Assembly: GCA_022606425.2 (NCBI GenBank)
Contig: JAHDVF020000581.1
Span: forward strand, 62,001 to 126,000
DNA from: Lepidostoma basale
Taxonomy: Eukaryota; Arthropoda; Insecta; Trichoptera; Lepidostomatidae
Length of the DNA stretch: 64,000 nucleotides
Direction: 5' to 3'
Each line of letters starts with the position of its first letter. Within the stretch, counting starts at the first letter, position 1. The notes beneath the pieces were generated by a model. That model was given only the letters and a program-made list of their open reading frames with translations, was not told where the DNA came from and made no database searches. A program made the translations under genes and the position numbers. Shown here one piece after another: positions 42,466 to 53,388 of this stretch.

Positions 42466-42919
42466 TTTATTATTTTATTATTTCCTTTATTAACTGAAGA
42501 AAATGTACGGAAGTGTAGGGTTAATAAACTTGATAATTTCCTGATTAAATAACTTGCGATTTACGTTAATTAGTCCATTATCAGGCGGAGTTTATAAAAC
42601 AGCGGAAGACTTCCACATCGGAAAAACTTGAGAATCTAATATCATTAAATCAGCGGAGTTTTTTGTTGTAGCTAGGGGGGAACGGAAGGAAGAAGGAAGA
42701 TATATTTTGAAATGAGAATGGCGAGCTTAAATAGGTACTTGGAATTATTGACGTTTATAGACGTAAAATATGTTACTTCGCAAGAATTTAAAATAGTTTC
42801 TTGAAAATAAATGTGTTATTCAATTGAAAGTAGAGACTCTATCAGGAAAAAAATTTAAAGAACTTGATTTAATTCTACGATTTCATGAACCATTTTTTTT
42901 TATGAACAATTATCTTTTA

Positions 42920-43112
42920 ATATATAATTCTTCTGTGCGGGCGTATGTTTTTGAAGTGCTCCTAAACGGCTGGATCGATTTTGAGGATTTTTTAAATGTG
43001 TTTCAGTGGGTCCTTATATGGTTTAGATTCACAATTGGATCCACTAGGTGGCGTTGCGATCTGGTTCTAGGAAAAAAAATCGTTTGGGTAGGACAACGTA
43101 AGTCGGGTCCGC
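42920..43112 (+). mobile_element. Helitron-like fragment
   Basis: Shares TATAATTCTTCTGTGCGGGC and CTCCTAAACGGCTGGATCGA with 15474, and has ACAACGTAAGTCGGGTCCGC followed by TAGT, consistent with a Helitron 3' end just before CTAG. No Rep/helicase coding. Confidence 0.5.
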
Positions 43113-43146
43113 TAGTAATATATACTCTCCTTTTTAAGTATTTAAT

Positions 43147-43220
43147 ATGAATGAAGACTTCTGTATTTTAGAAGTTTTATTATATTAAGCAAACCGAAAT
43201 GTGTTATTCACATAAAATAG
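43147..43220 (-). repeat. P1 left arm, truncated
   Basis: GAATGAAGACTTCTGTATTT and TTAGAAGTTTTATTATATTA followed by a decayed GACATGTTTC region. Confidence 0.5.
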
Positions 43221-43470
43221 AATTTATTGCGGGTTTTTCAAAACCGATATCTTTAGACTAATCAGGGGGTATTTTGAGAAATCACCCGTATTTGGGGATG
43301 TGTGTCTTTTTATTCCCACAACAGATATCTTGACTTTAGAGAGTATCTTGTCTTCCTAAAGTCGAACTATGTACTTATTAAAAGCTAAGGCATTAACATT
43401 GTGGAATTCCATAGTAATACATTTGGGAAATTGAAAATAACTTTGTTTATTATCCACAAAATATTTAAAA

Positions 43471-43509
43471 ACACGACATGTTTCGGAGGATACCTCCATC
43501 TTCAGGTGT
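43471..43509 (-). ncRNA. Hammerhead ribozyme, complete motif (P2 left arm)
   Basis: Minus strand: ACAC (stem I), CTGAAGA (43505-43499), an extra T, stem II GGAGG/CCTCC with a TAT loop, GAAA, self-complementary ACATGT, triplet GTC (cut predicted between 43475 and 43474), GTGT (stem I). All core positions match the hammerhead consensus apart from the extra base before stem II. Confidence 0.75.
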
Positions 43510-43655
43510 AAATATATAATGATAAATAAACAAAGAATCGCTAATATAAAAAACGCAATTGAAATTCAATATTGATTGGGAATGGAAGCTTGAGAGACTA
43601 AAAGTAGAAGCAAAAGTAGTTATATTAATTACAATTTTGTATTTTTGTATTATCT

Positions 43656-43962
43656 AATCTTAGTTCTTCTTCTTCTTCTTCTTCTTCGATGGCCCTACAG
43701 CCCATATCGAGCCTTAGCCTCCAGTATTCTTCGCCTCCAACTCCTCCTGTCCTCCGCTTCGACCCTCCAATCTGACACTCTTAACAATCTTGTTCCATCT
43801 CTCCCAACTTTATCCTCCCATCGCAGCCTTGGTCGTCCAATTGGTCTTCTACCACCTGGGTGCCACTCCAGCAATCTTTTTGGGGTTCGCGATGACGGCA
43901 TCCTCTGTACGTGACCGGCCATGACGGCATCCTCTGTACGTGACCGGCCAATCTTAGTTCTT
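43656..43962 (-). mobile_element. LINE D insertion, (AAG)n tail, 13-bp TSD
   Basis: AATCTTAGTTCTT at 43656-43668 and again at 43950-43962. The minus-strand frame encodes MAGHVQRMPSSRTPKRLLEW, HPGGRRPIGRPRLRWEDKVG and RRSWRRRILEAKARYGL. (CTT)n follows the left TSD. About 28 bp are tandemly duplicated at the 5' end (ATGACGGCATCCTCTGTACG at 43892 and 43921). Confidence 0.88.
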
Positions 43963-44096
43963 ACTGATAAAAAATAATTATTAGTATTTATAATAATTAG
44001 CCCAGGTTAATTTGTAAATTTAAAATTATTGTATCGAATTTTAACTGTGTTTTTTATATTAGTCTTTCATTGTTTAGTTTTTAATTATATTTTTAC

Positions 44097-44135
44097 ACCT
44101 GAAGATGGAGGTATCCTCCGAAACATATCATGTTT
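44097..44135 (+). ncRNA. Hammerhead motif, P2 right arm, stem III mutated
   Basis: ACAC, CTGAAGA (44101-44107), extra T, GGAGG/CCTCC, GAAA, but ACATAT-C instead of ACATGT-C, which breaks the self-complementary stem III. Probably impaired. Confidence 0.6.
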
Positions 44136-44239
44136 TTTAAATATTTTGTGAATAATACATTAAGTTATTATCAATTTCTAAAATGCATTACTATGGAATT
44201 CCACCGTGTTAATGCCTTTACTTTCAAAAAGTAGATAGT

Positions 44240-44306
44240 TCGACTTTAGGAAGACATGATACTATCTATAGTCAAGAGAATTTCATTTTTGAAACATGTC
44301 CAGAAA
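44240..44306 (+). repeat. P10-like hammerhead 3' half, left of a LINE A insertion
   Basis: TTTCATTTTTGAAACATGTC keeps GAAA, ACATGT and GTC. The LINE A insertion follows immediately, with TSD TGTCCAGAAA at 44297-44306. The remainder of the repeat (CAGAAATATAAACTCAAAAA) continues after 45034. Confidence 0.6.
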
Positions 44307-45034
44307 GAACAAGAGCAAATGACAGTTTGTAATATAAGTGTAAATGAAGAGAACTTGGAACAGGTGAGTGAATTTGTGTATTTAGGTAGCATGTTCACAG
44401 CGGATGGCCGAACGGACAGTGATATTGAAAGAAGGGTTGGTGCGGGTAGCAAAGTGAATGGAGCTTTAAAAGTAGTTATTGGAAACAAGAATTTATCAAT
44501 GAAAGCGAAAATGGTAGTTCACAATGAAGTTCTGGTTCCAACCCTTATGTATGGAAGCGAAGCATGGAACTGGCAGAAGAAAGATGAGAGCAGAATAAAT
44601 GCAGTAGAGATGAGGTCCCTAAGACGTATGTGTGGTAGAACGATGTACGACAGAATCTCAAATGCTGATATTAGGAAGGAGTGTAGAGCGAAAGAAGGTA
44701 TTATGAACAAAATTATGAAAGGTTCGCTTCGTTGGTTCGGACATATGGAGCGCATGGGTGAAGAAAGAATGGTTAAAAAAGTATGCGTTAACAATGTAAA
44801 TGGAGTAAGGAGTCGAGGTAGACCGAGGAAAACATGGCATGACCAAATTAATCAAATATTAAAAGCTGGTCATGTCAGAAGCCGGAAGAATCGACGTGCG
44901 TGTATGACTCGATGTATGAATGTGGAGGAAGCTAGAGAGGTGTGCCAGGATAGAGTAGTGTGGCGGTCCATTCTCTCTGCCTACCCCTGCGGGGAAACGG
45001 CGTGATGGTTTGTTGTTGTTGTTGTTGTTGTTGT
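44307..45034 (+). mobile_element. LINE A, youngest-looking copy, intact C-terminal frame, (GTT)n tail, TSD
   Basis: TSD TGTCCAGAAA at 44297-44306 and 45035-45044. The open frame through 45005 encodes [120 protein letters not shown] and WRSILSAYPCGETA without any break. This is the region downstream of the catalytic YADD in a non-LTR reverse transcriptase. The 3' end has the CTACCCCTGCGGGG stem-loop and (GTT)8. Only the 5' truncation makes it non-functional. Confidence 0.92.
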
Positions 45035-45144
45035 TGTCCAGAAATATAAACTCAAAAATGGAAGAAACAGCGTTTTAAATCATAAAAAATGTCATTGTGG
45101 AATCCCACAGTGTTAATATTAATTCATTTGGCAACTAAACACAC
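45035..45144 (+). repeat. P10-like repeat, right remainder
   Basis: Continues the repeat split by LINE A: CAGAAATATAAACTC, then GGAATCCCACAGTGTTAATA, the outer end shared with 42430 and 23420-type elements. Confidence 0.5.
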
Positions 45145-45655
45145 TCATAGAATTGCTCCTCCATTTGACATTTTAAGTTTATTTAGGTTAGGTACCCTTA
45201 ATGTCCTCCACCGCTTCATATCTTTGCGTCCATCAGATTCCAGCAAGACGCTCGCTGGAAAATAAGATTTTATTATATTTTGTATTTGAAGAAAGCTAAA
45301 AAGAGCATTTAAAAGTAATTAGGCCGCAGGGTCAGAGGCGCGGGTCTGCAATGTATATCGTAAAATTGTCATTACCCGAGGAAACGGCGGGTTGCTGTAA
45401 TTTGGTCCATTCCACCCGAGACAATTGAATCAAATGGCCTGATTAATCTGAATTAACCAGACGTCTGCCATTGGGAATCCTAAAATATTCATAACATTAG
45501 CGAGACTTCTCTTAGCGTCGGAGTCGTATACTTATACTCGAGATTTGAACAGTGACTAATGGTCCATCAACAATCAAAATAATGTTTTTCTTGACAATGA
45601 AACACATCGTAGAGGTAATGTCTCAATTGCGAGATTATTCTCTCTAAAGTATGTA
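45145..45655. other. Single-copy-looking segment, candidate conserved non-coding sequence
   Basis: Positions 45330-45560 have balanced composition and homeodomain-like sites (CTGATTAATCTGAATTAACC). Not repeated in the window. Function unknown. Confidence 0.3.
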
Positions 45656-45659
45656 CACT

Positions 45660-46130
45660 CACTCACTAATCTTTACGCCGTTTTCCTGGAGGGGTAAACA
45701 GATATAATGGACTACCACACTACTCGATCCTGATACACCTTTATAATTTCCTCCACATTCACAGAGTGAGTCAACCACGCACGTCGATTCTTCCGACGTC
45801 TCACATGCTAAGTTTATTTCGGTCTCCCGCGACTCCTCGATCCATCCGCATCATCATCATCATCATCATTAGCCGCTGTCATCCACTGTTGAATGTAGGC
45901 CTCTCCCAATGCACGCCACGGCCCCCTATCCATTGCCGCTCCCATCCATCCATGTCCAGCAATGCTCTTCAGATCGTCGGTCCAGGGGGCAGGGGGACGT
46001 CCAACTCTGCGGAATCCTGTACGCGGTTCACTCCAGAACCATTCTCCTCCATCGGTCGTCAGTTCTCTGACAGATATGGCCAGCCCATTCGCATCGTTAA
46101 CGTATATTTATAATCATTATTTATTCATAA
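45660..46130 (-). mobile_element. LINE A remnant carrying a nested RTE LINE E
   Basis: Complement of the LINE A 3' end (TACGCCGTTTTCCTGGAGGG, ACGCACGTCGATTCTTCCGA) to 45847, then LINE E, then GCATCGTTAACGTATATTTA from the VYVNDVNG region. Confidence 0.8.
45848..46090 (-). mobile_element. RTE LINE E 3' end nested in LINE A
   Basis: (CAT)n at 45849-45869 is the tail complement. The minus strand encodes EAYIQQWMTA, MDRGPWRALGEAY-like, PAPWTDDLKSIAGHGWMGAA and WAGHICQRTDDRWRRMVLE. CGCATC occurs at both edges, a short target duplication. Same family as 34879-35453. Confidence 0.88.
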
Positions 46131-46385
46131 TAAACTGTTAAATTAAAACAATTTGTTTTATGTATCACAAGTGTATTTTTATTTTTCAGGACAGCTGTTT
46201 CGTCAACCTATGTTGACATCATTGTAACACCTGATGATGTCAATATAGGTTACGTAGTACAAAACAGCTGTCGCCAAAAATAAAAATAACAATTGTTATT
46301 CATAAAACAATTTTTTTTAATTTAACAGATTATAACGTTAAAGTATCATAGTGTTTCGGCCAAAACAATGGACTATTTAATTATT
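46131..46385. mobile_element. P3 element, divergent pair of hammerhead-like arms
   Basis: Left arm (minus, 46189-46224) keeps stem II GTCAAC/GTTGAC, GAAA, ACAGCTGT and GTC but reads ACAATGA for CTGATGA. Right arm (plus, 46231-46274) keeps CTGATGA, ACAGCTGT and GTC but has AAAA for GAAA and a broken stem II. Outer ends: TAAATTAAAACAATTTGTTT (46139) against AAAACAATTTTTTTTAATTT. Confidence 0.75.
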
Positions 46386-46399
46386 TATTCAACTTATTG

Positions 46400-46690
46400 G
46401 TATTCCATAGTAATATACTTAGGAAATTGAAAATAATATTTTTTTATCAGTAAGAATTTACTCATAATTTTTTTTTTAATTAGTACTTATAACAAATAGC
46501 CCGGGTGAATTTTTGAAATTAAAATTATTGTATCGAAATTTAAATAAGTATTTATATTAGTCTTTCTTTGTTTAGTTTTTATTATATTTTTACACCTGAA
46601 GATGGAGGTATCCTCCGAAACATGTCGTGTTTTTTTTTATATTTTGTGGATTAAACGGAGTTATTTTCAATTTCCTAAGTAAATTATTTA
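46400..46690. mobile_element. P2 element, right arm complete
   Basis: Left outer end TATTCCATAGTAATATACTT and GGAAATTGAAAATAA, then AATTTACTCATAA and the right arm with the hammerhead and ATTTTGTGGATTAAACGGAG, TTTTCAATTTCCTAAGTAA. The left hammerhead is deleted. Confidence 0.75.
46592..46630 (+). ncRNA. Hammerhead ribozyme, complete motif (P2)
   Basis: Stem I ACAC (46592-46595) with GTGT (46627-46630); CTGAAGA 46596-46602; extra T 46603; stem II GGAGG (46604-46608), TAT loop, CCTCC (46612-46616); GAAA 46617-46620; stem III self-complementary ACATGT; triplet GTC, cut predicted after 46626. Matches the minimal type I hammerhead arrangement known from Penelope-like elements. Activity would probably need dimerisation. 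Confidence 0.78.
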
Positions 46691-46714
46691 TTCATTTTTG
46701 GGTTCCAAATGTCA

Positions 46715-46885
46715 TTCCATATGGAACAAGTGAATGAATTTTTATATTTATCATTATCTCAAAAACAAAAGTCTATACAAAAAGCTAAGTTACCAGTGCA
46801 GCGTGGTGTTCTTGTACCGATCCTTATTTATAGAAGTGGAATATTGAACCGGGAAAAGAAGGATTAAAGTAAATAAAATCATCCT
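46715..46885 (+). mobile_element. LINE A remnant, highly decayed
   Basis: GAACAAGTGAATGAATTTTT, then TTCTTGTACCGATCCTTATT and AAAAGAAGGATTAAAGTAAA follow the EQVNEFLYL, VLVPILIYRS, KKD order of LINE A. Confidence 0.6.
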
Positions 46886-47625
<740 letters not shown>

Positions 47626-47634
47626 GACTAACAC

Positions 47635-47800
47635 CTAAGATTTAAATCAATGATATTAGAATTTATTTTACAATCTTCAATGTGAGCAGAAAATAGCTAT
47701 ATTATGAAGAAGGAATCTGGTCGTGTCCAGGCTCGAACCCAAGTCCCCTTGATCAGAAGCCAAGCGTTCTATCCCCTAGACCACCACCCGATGTGTAGCC
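47635..47800 (-). mobile_element. SINE2, tRNA-derived
   Basis: Complement of 21884-22045: B-box CAGGCTCGAACCC, A-box TCCCCTAGACCACCA and the shared tail (ATTTTACAATCTTCAATGTG). Confidence 0.75.
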
Positions 47801-47804
47801 TTGG

Positions 47805-48490
47805 AGTTTATCAAAAATGGTGGGCCAGTGGTTTCAGCATGGTTATAAAGACTCTTTAACCAGTGTTTAGAGGAGGGATATACGCCGCTCGACTGGAGGA
47901 GGGCTGTAATCATGCCTCTATATAAGGGAAAGGGGTCTCGTATGGACTGTGGCAATAAGTCTATTAAGCGCCGTTGGTAAACTCTACGGTCGAATTTTAA
48001 TGGAAAGAGTAAAAAAGACGACGACTGAAAGAGTATGGAATGTTCAAGGCGCTTTTATGACCGGAAGAGGATGTATGGATCAGATTTTTGCACTTCGAAC
48101 GCTTGCGGAGAAGTTTATGGCCAAAAACCGTAAGTTTTTCTGTGCGTTTGTCGATTTGCAAAAGCCTATGATCGAGTGAATAGAGATAAACTGTGGTCAA
48201 TCTTGTCCGAATACGGAGTGAGCACAAAACTGATACGGGCAGTTGCTTCTCTCCACGAAGGGAGCACTGCTAGTGTTAGGGTAAATGGGGATATCACGCC
48301 CTGGTTTGATATCACGAAGGGTGTTAAGCAGGGCTGCGTGATGTCTCCATGGTTGTTCAATCTGTATATAGACAAGTGTATGAAAGAACTTAAAGGTATA
48401 AATGCTGGTGCTAAGATGAGTGATCTGTCTGTAAATTGTCTGCTTTACGCGGACGTTGCCGTTCTCGTTGCGACTATGTTGAAAATTAGC
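47805..48490 (+). mobile_element. Non-LTR reverse transcriptase remnant, palm domain
   Basis: The plus strand encodes ISLLSAVGKLYGRILMERVK, VQGAFMTGRGCMDQIFALRT, FFCAFVDLQK then, after a one-base loss in an A-run near 48162, AYDRVNRDKLWSILSEYGVS, DITKGVKQGCVMSPWLFNLY and LLYADVAVLVA. These are RT motifs 2-5; the second catalytic Asp of YADD is changed to Val. It could be the catalytic part of LINE A or a close relative, because LINE A copies here begin just after this point. Confidence 0.85.
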
Positions 48491-48494
48491 TTAC

Positions 48495-50365
48495 ATATAT
48501 ATGTACTTCGGTAACCACGTAATTTTTTTGTTTAAATAAAAAAAATTATAACCTACAAAAATTCAGTACACTTACTTTCTGGAGATACCTCGTAAATACC
48601 TCCGGATAATATTACGGTTTAAAAAAATGCTTACCTAAAAAGATTATTGGACGTGTTTTAAGAGTGTTGAAATCCAAAATCCTGTGAGAAATAGCAAGTG
48701 GTACAAAAAAGGATTGTAGTGTAATCCCTGAGGTATGAATATCTTAAAAATCGTTTCTGGATCCTTTCTAGTTCCAATGTGACTGTTTTTTCTCTGAGGT
48801 TTCAAAAGAAAGAGGAGTAGGTACTCCAATTTACTGCGAACCAGCTTTTTATACAGCCGACGAATCACTATAGATAAATTCTATTTTTTTCACAGGTTTC
48901 ATCATCAGGGTGTATTTTTTAGCGTAAAATAAAAAAAGTGATCATTTTTATTTATTTATTTATATAATTTATTTACATACAAATAAATACAGATATACAT
49001 AGGTTATATTTACAAATAACGCTATCATGGATATTTAATAACATAATTCAATTTTAAATTATATTTTATAATATAATATACCATAAATAAGTAGTTTATG
49101 AGTATTATTGAAAAGAGTATCATGCAATCGCATTTTCATAAATAATTAATATATTTTTGTATAAAAATATTGTAAATGAATTCCAACATACAGCGAAGTT
49201 TTACGTTAGTATATAGTTATACGTATTTTACTTATAGGTATGTGTATTTACAAAATTAAATTATTCAAAACACGATTTGAGCTCTTCAGATGGACAACAT
49301 AATTTTATTGTTAAATTTTTTTAAATATTTAAATTTCGTAATCAATAATTGATATTAGTTGAAATAATTGCAATCCAATATTAAAACGCCAAATGCATTT
49401 AAAATATACTATCATAAAATCATATTTTGAATAACCCTTGTAAAACAGTGAATGGTACATTTGTACTCATGTAAATTTATCTAATAAATTTATTAAAATA
49501 ATAAAAATGAAGACAATAATTGCAATGCTATATTGATTATAATGTAGAAATAAATCATGTAACATAGGGTTATAATTATTATATATATTTATATAATATC
49601 AAGTTTTTATCTAAAATAACTTAATTTATTGGAAAAAACGGTACCCGCAAGGGTTAAATATCATGAAAAAATGTGTAAGATTTTTTTTTATTTGGTACAT
49701 TTGTACCACCATTAACACAAGGGTTAAATAAATTATATGAAAATAAGTGAAAAAAATAAGTGAGTAGAAAAAAAAAAGTTTTAGCTAAAGGTGACCATTA
49801 AAAAATATACATTTAATTGTAATTATAATATATTTATTTTATATCTTTGATATCAACTTACATTTGTACCTACATTATCACTTTGTAACAATCCCTCAGA
49901 TATTATTCTCGTCTCCTTGACTCCACGGTTAATAACTTTAACGAGTGTCTTTGCGGAAGTATTTGAAAGGAAAAAATATACATAAATCACTTTTGACGCC
50001 ATTCCCTTCAGAGGGCCCCTCCCGCCAGCAGGATTAGGGCTGAGAAGGGTATGAGTAAATTTAATGACGAAGTTACACCTGAAAAGAAAATTTTTGATTA
50101 AAACACGTCATAATATAATTTTCCACGAACATGCCCTTTTCTACCTGTATGAAATGACAGACTTTTACTTTTTAGTACATATAAACTACGTTTTTCAATT
50201 TGTGAAATTTTAATTTGATAATCCATTTACACTGAAAGTTCTTAGAGCAAATCATCCACGATAATGACGAAAAAACTCACAAAATTGGTTTTTATATGTT
50301 CGTGTAAGTTATGGTTCAAGAGTTTGAATTAAAAAAAAATTGGCAGGGTTCAGATTCCAAATTTT
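48495..50365. other. AT-rich desert
   Basis: Very AT-rich, no gene recognised. On the minus strand near 48895 there is CTGATGATGAAACC, a decayed element end rather than a hammerhead. 50000-50060 is slightly GC-richer. Confidence 0.5.
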
Positions 50366-50369
50366 TGGC

Positions 50370-50699
50370 TTCTAGTAGCACTGCAATAACATCTATCCTT
50401 CTAGTAATACTGCAATAACATATATCCTTCTAGTAGCACTACAATAACATCTATCATTTTAGTGGCACTACTATAACATATATCCTTCTAGTAACACTGC
50501 AATAACATCTATAGTTTTAGTAGCGCTGTAATAACATCTATCCTTCTAGTAGCACTGCAATAACATCTATCCTTCTAGTAACACTGCAATAACATCTATC
50601 CTTCTAGTATTCTTTCTATCCTTCTAGTAGCACTACAATAACATCTATCCTTCTAGTATCACTGCAATAACATATATTATTTATTAGCACTGCAATATA
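50370..50699. repeat. Minisatellite, 29-bp unit
   Basis: About 12 tandem units near TTCTAGTAGCACTGCAATAA plus CATCTATCC. Unit 9 is shortened to 20 bp and the outer units are more diverged. Confidence 0.95.
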
Positions 50700-51110
50700 A
50701 TAAAGAATTAATGTTTTTTTCTATAAAATACCTTTTAATTTTTGTAAATTTTGGAATCATTCATTTAACCATATTTTAAAATCAAGTCCCGTGTTTTGTT
50801 CTGTTTTGTGAGATTTGGATACAGAAAAATAACTATAATTTGATTAAATTTGGCTGGGGTCCTTCTCGATTTTGTTGAAATGTTTCATTTTGCATTTCCT
50901 AGAAAACGGCAAGTCCCACATGGACGAGGTACGAGCCCAGGGATTACATGGGCAAAGCTGACGAAAAGGCGCCGCTACGTTCTACAATATAACAGCTTCG
51001 GAAAAGCGGTGGGTAACCTACTATGTTTCGTTCATGTATAAATTAATAAAGTGCATTCCTAATTTACTTTTTATTGAAAAATGATCTAAAACTTATATTA
51101 AACGTATGTT
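50700..51110. other. No gene recognised
   Basis: The 63-residue frame at 50850 contains LLDFVEMFHFAFPRKRQVPH but resembles no family I know. Slightly GC-richer than its flanks. Confidence 0.3.
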
Positions 51111-51111
51111 T

Positions 51112-51245
51112 TCTACAGGTTTTAATAAATTTAATGGGAATCTCACGTTTCGCCTAGTGAAGGCATTATGAATTGTTTAAACATTTGATAATTGACTTAA
51201 AAATGCAAAACTTGTCATTCTCATAAAAAAATGTAAAAAAATTCA
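51112..51245. mobile_element. P1 element, divergent pair
   Basis: Left arm (minus) TCACGTTTCGCCTAGTGAAG then GCATTATGAATT; right arm (plus) ACATTTGATAATTGAC then AAAACTTGTCATTCTCAT. Outer left end TATGTTTTCTACAGGTTTTA. Confidence 0.6.
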
Positions 51246-51639
51246 TTCGTATTATTAATAAACAATATAAATAATATTATAGCCATGAATAAAATTAATT
51301 TGTGTAATTCGTTAAAGAAGATAAATATATTCTTTTTAATATGCCAACACATTAGTTTATATTCTCTAACCTTATGTTTATTGTTAACTAAAAAAAAAAA
51401 AATTTGCTTTTGAATTCCCTAATAACTACGGTGAAAGGGGTTTATAGATATCAAAACACCAAAAAACGCCCTTTTTTGAAATCGAAACACAGGAAAAAAT
51501 ATTATTTTGATGTCAATTCCAAGCCCTAGTTGTGACAATATAAAAAATAATTAAATCATTTATAAGTGTTTTTTAAAATTTTATTTACTATAGTGTAAAA
51601 CCACATTTAATATTTATTTTTTGTCGTATGTATTTGTGT

Positions 51640-51735
51640 TTATGAATGTACATTTGATAATGCTTAAGATAGGCAAAATATTTGATTTCCATTAATTGTA
51701 ATTAAAAAATTTAGAAAACATACGTTTTCATTTGT
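51640..51735 (+). repeat. P1 right-arm remnant
   Basis: TACATTTGATAATGCTTAAG then GGCAAAATATTTGATTTCC and AGAAAACATACGTTTTCATT; the hammerhead half is decayed. Confidence 0.5.
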
Positions 51736-51773
51736 TTTAATGATGTCTCTTTCTATTGAAGATTTTTGGTTAC

Positions 51774-52029
51774 CTTTGGAACTCGGCCACTTGAGCTTCT
51801 GGTTGTGCAGCGGCATGGGGGAGATGAGATTGACGGTGGTGTCGAAGGAGCGTGCGGAGTCCGCGATGTGGCCGATGGTGGCCATGCAGCGCACGTGCAG
51901 CGTGGCGGCTCCGCGCCCGCTGAAGTGCGCGCGGTTCAGAGGCAAGACGAGTCGCGCGCTGCTCACGATCAGGTGCCTCTCTGGGTCCAGCACGCCCACG
52001 TCCGTGGACACATACTCCCTCTGTGTCAC
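51774..52029 (-). CDS. Beat-family gene, exon (second Ig domain, 3' half)
   Basis: The minus strand opens after a TTTTGTGTCAG acceptor at 52030 and encodes VTQREYVSTDVGVLDPERHL, a LVLPLNRAHFSGRGAATLHV block and RCMATIGHIADSARSFDTTV, ending before a GTAACC donor at 51773 in phase 1. The 'HF...L..RC.ATI' pattern is characteristic of the second Ig domain of Beaten-path proteins, neuronal secreted or membrane-tethered Ig proteins that bind Sidestep receptors. It joins in phase 0 to exon 53894-54027. The next exon was not found to the left; the paralogue is not determined. GC content is far above the surroundings. Confidence 0.85.
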
Positions 52030-52149
52030 CTGACACAAAACGGTCGTATCAATTTATCAATATGAAATTGTACGTAGATCATCTACCCTTACTAGAACAA
52101 TTATTCAGATATATTGTTGTGACATTTGTTTACATTATTGAAGATTTTT

Positions 52150-52870
52150 TTTTCGGTGCCGTGCCAGGTCTCCACAACATTGGCGATCACTGCAGCAAAG
52201 GTATCTCTATCCTGCGCCACTTAGACAGGTTCTGAACTCTTATTATCCCTGTCCACTCTTTGATGTTCCGCAGCCAGGACAGCTGTCTTCTACCAACTCC
52301 CCGACGTCCCTCCACTTTACCCATTAATATCAATCGAAGGACGTGGTATTTTTCTCCCCTTAGACCACATGACCCAAATGTGAGACCTTTCTAATTTTTG
52401 CACTCGACAACAGCTCTCTATTGGCTCTGGCTCTCTGCAGTACGTTTGTATTACTGACCCAATCGGTCCACGGTATACGAGCATTCTGCGGTATATCCTC
52501 ATCTCGAAGGCTTCACTTTCAGAGTCCAGGTTTCGCAGCCATATAGTAGAACATACCATATAGAACATTTAATCATTCTTTGTCGGAGTTTCAAGTTAAG
52601 ATTATCGTTGCAAAATAATGTTCTCATTTTATTAATATTAACTTCGATTCTGCATTTTATTTCAATGTCCGGGTCAAGCGTTTTAGTGATAATGCTGCCA
52701 AGGTATTTAAATTAGTCGACCATTTAAAAATTTGCACCATTCAATTGCAGAGTGGATAAAGAATAGTTAACTCGCCCAAATGTCATTCATTTGGTCTTCT
52801 TATTGATTTTCAAGGCCAGATCCTCTCTTGCAATATCAATTTAATTAAGAATTTCTTGAAGATCGGTTGT
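52150..52870 (-). mobile_element. LINE C copy in the Beat intron
   Basis: The minus strand encodes, in broken frames, KTLDPDIEIKCRIEVNINKM, NLNLKLRQRMIK, LLYGCETWTLK, LRGEKYHVLRLILMGKVEGR, RGVGRRQLSWLRNIKEWTGI and ending near 52160. It lies in the intron between exons 51774-52029 and 53894-54027, in the same orientation as the gene. Many frame breaks. Confidence 0.8.
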
Positions 52871-53388
52871 ACTATCAGCTAAAAGCTTTTGACGATTGCT
52901 TCACCTAAATTTCAATACAGCATACTTTTTATTTTCCTAAATGACCAAACGAGGGTGGTCCTAGAAGTACCCGACCTGACGAACTTAGTGGCAGTTGTTC
53001 GAATGTTTTTTTTTAAATATTTTATAACGTTCGAAAGTAGAAACGAACGAAAGGAGCTCAAAGACAGGGTATCAAATCTATTGAACATCACATGAAAAAG
53101 TGTAACTAGCTAAAAATAGTGTGTTAAAGAAATAAATAAATATTTAAAAAAGTTTTTTCTTTATCAAATCGAGAACCACCCTCGAATCTCCGTATGCCAT
53201 CTGAAATGTTAAACATTTTTTACATGGCAACATATTTTAAATGCAAATAGTACACATAGATTTTGTGTTTTGGATATGACAATATCATTTAATATATATT
53301 TATTTATAGATAACTCCAGTTATCTCAAATATTGATAACTCCACAAAGTGATGGCTTCATACCAAAATATTTATAGATTATTAATATG

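Larger units (their letters stand above)
43395..44215. mobile_element. P2 element, inverted hammerhead arms, carrying a nested LINE D
   Basis: Outer ends: GGCATTAACATTGTGGAATT (43390) against AATTCCACCGTGTTAATGCC (44198). Left arm hammerhead (minus) at 43471-43509, right arm (plus) at 44097-44135. LINE D with its 13-bp TSD lies inside. A further inverted pair outside (CTTGTCTTCCTAAAGTCGAA at 43348, TTCGACTTTAGGAAGACATG at 44238) suggests that the element itself sits inside another palindromic repeat. Confidence 0.8.

Noticed and set aside
44256..45005. An independent host protein-coding gene of 249 residues
   Set aside because: The frame is the C-terminal part of LINE A, bounded by a TSD and a simple-repeat tail, and more than 30 related pieces occur in the window.
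48885..48925. Hammerhead on the minus strand (CTGATGATGAAACC)
   Set aside because: There is no room for stem II between CTGATGA and GAAA; treated as a decayed element end.
50370..50699. CRISPR-like array
   Set aside because: The units are contiguous without unique spacers, in a eukaryotic genome; it is a minisatellite.
51740..52065. Plus-strand frames of 97 and 99 residues and a second minus-strand frame
   Set aside because: Shadows of the GC-rich Beat exon at 51774-52029; only one minus-strand frame has matching splice sites, phases and Ig motifs.
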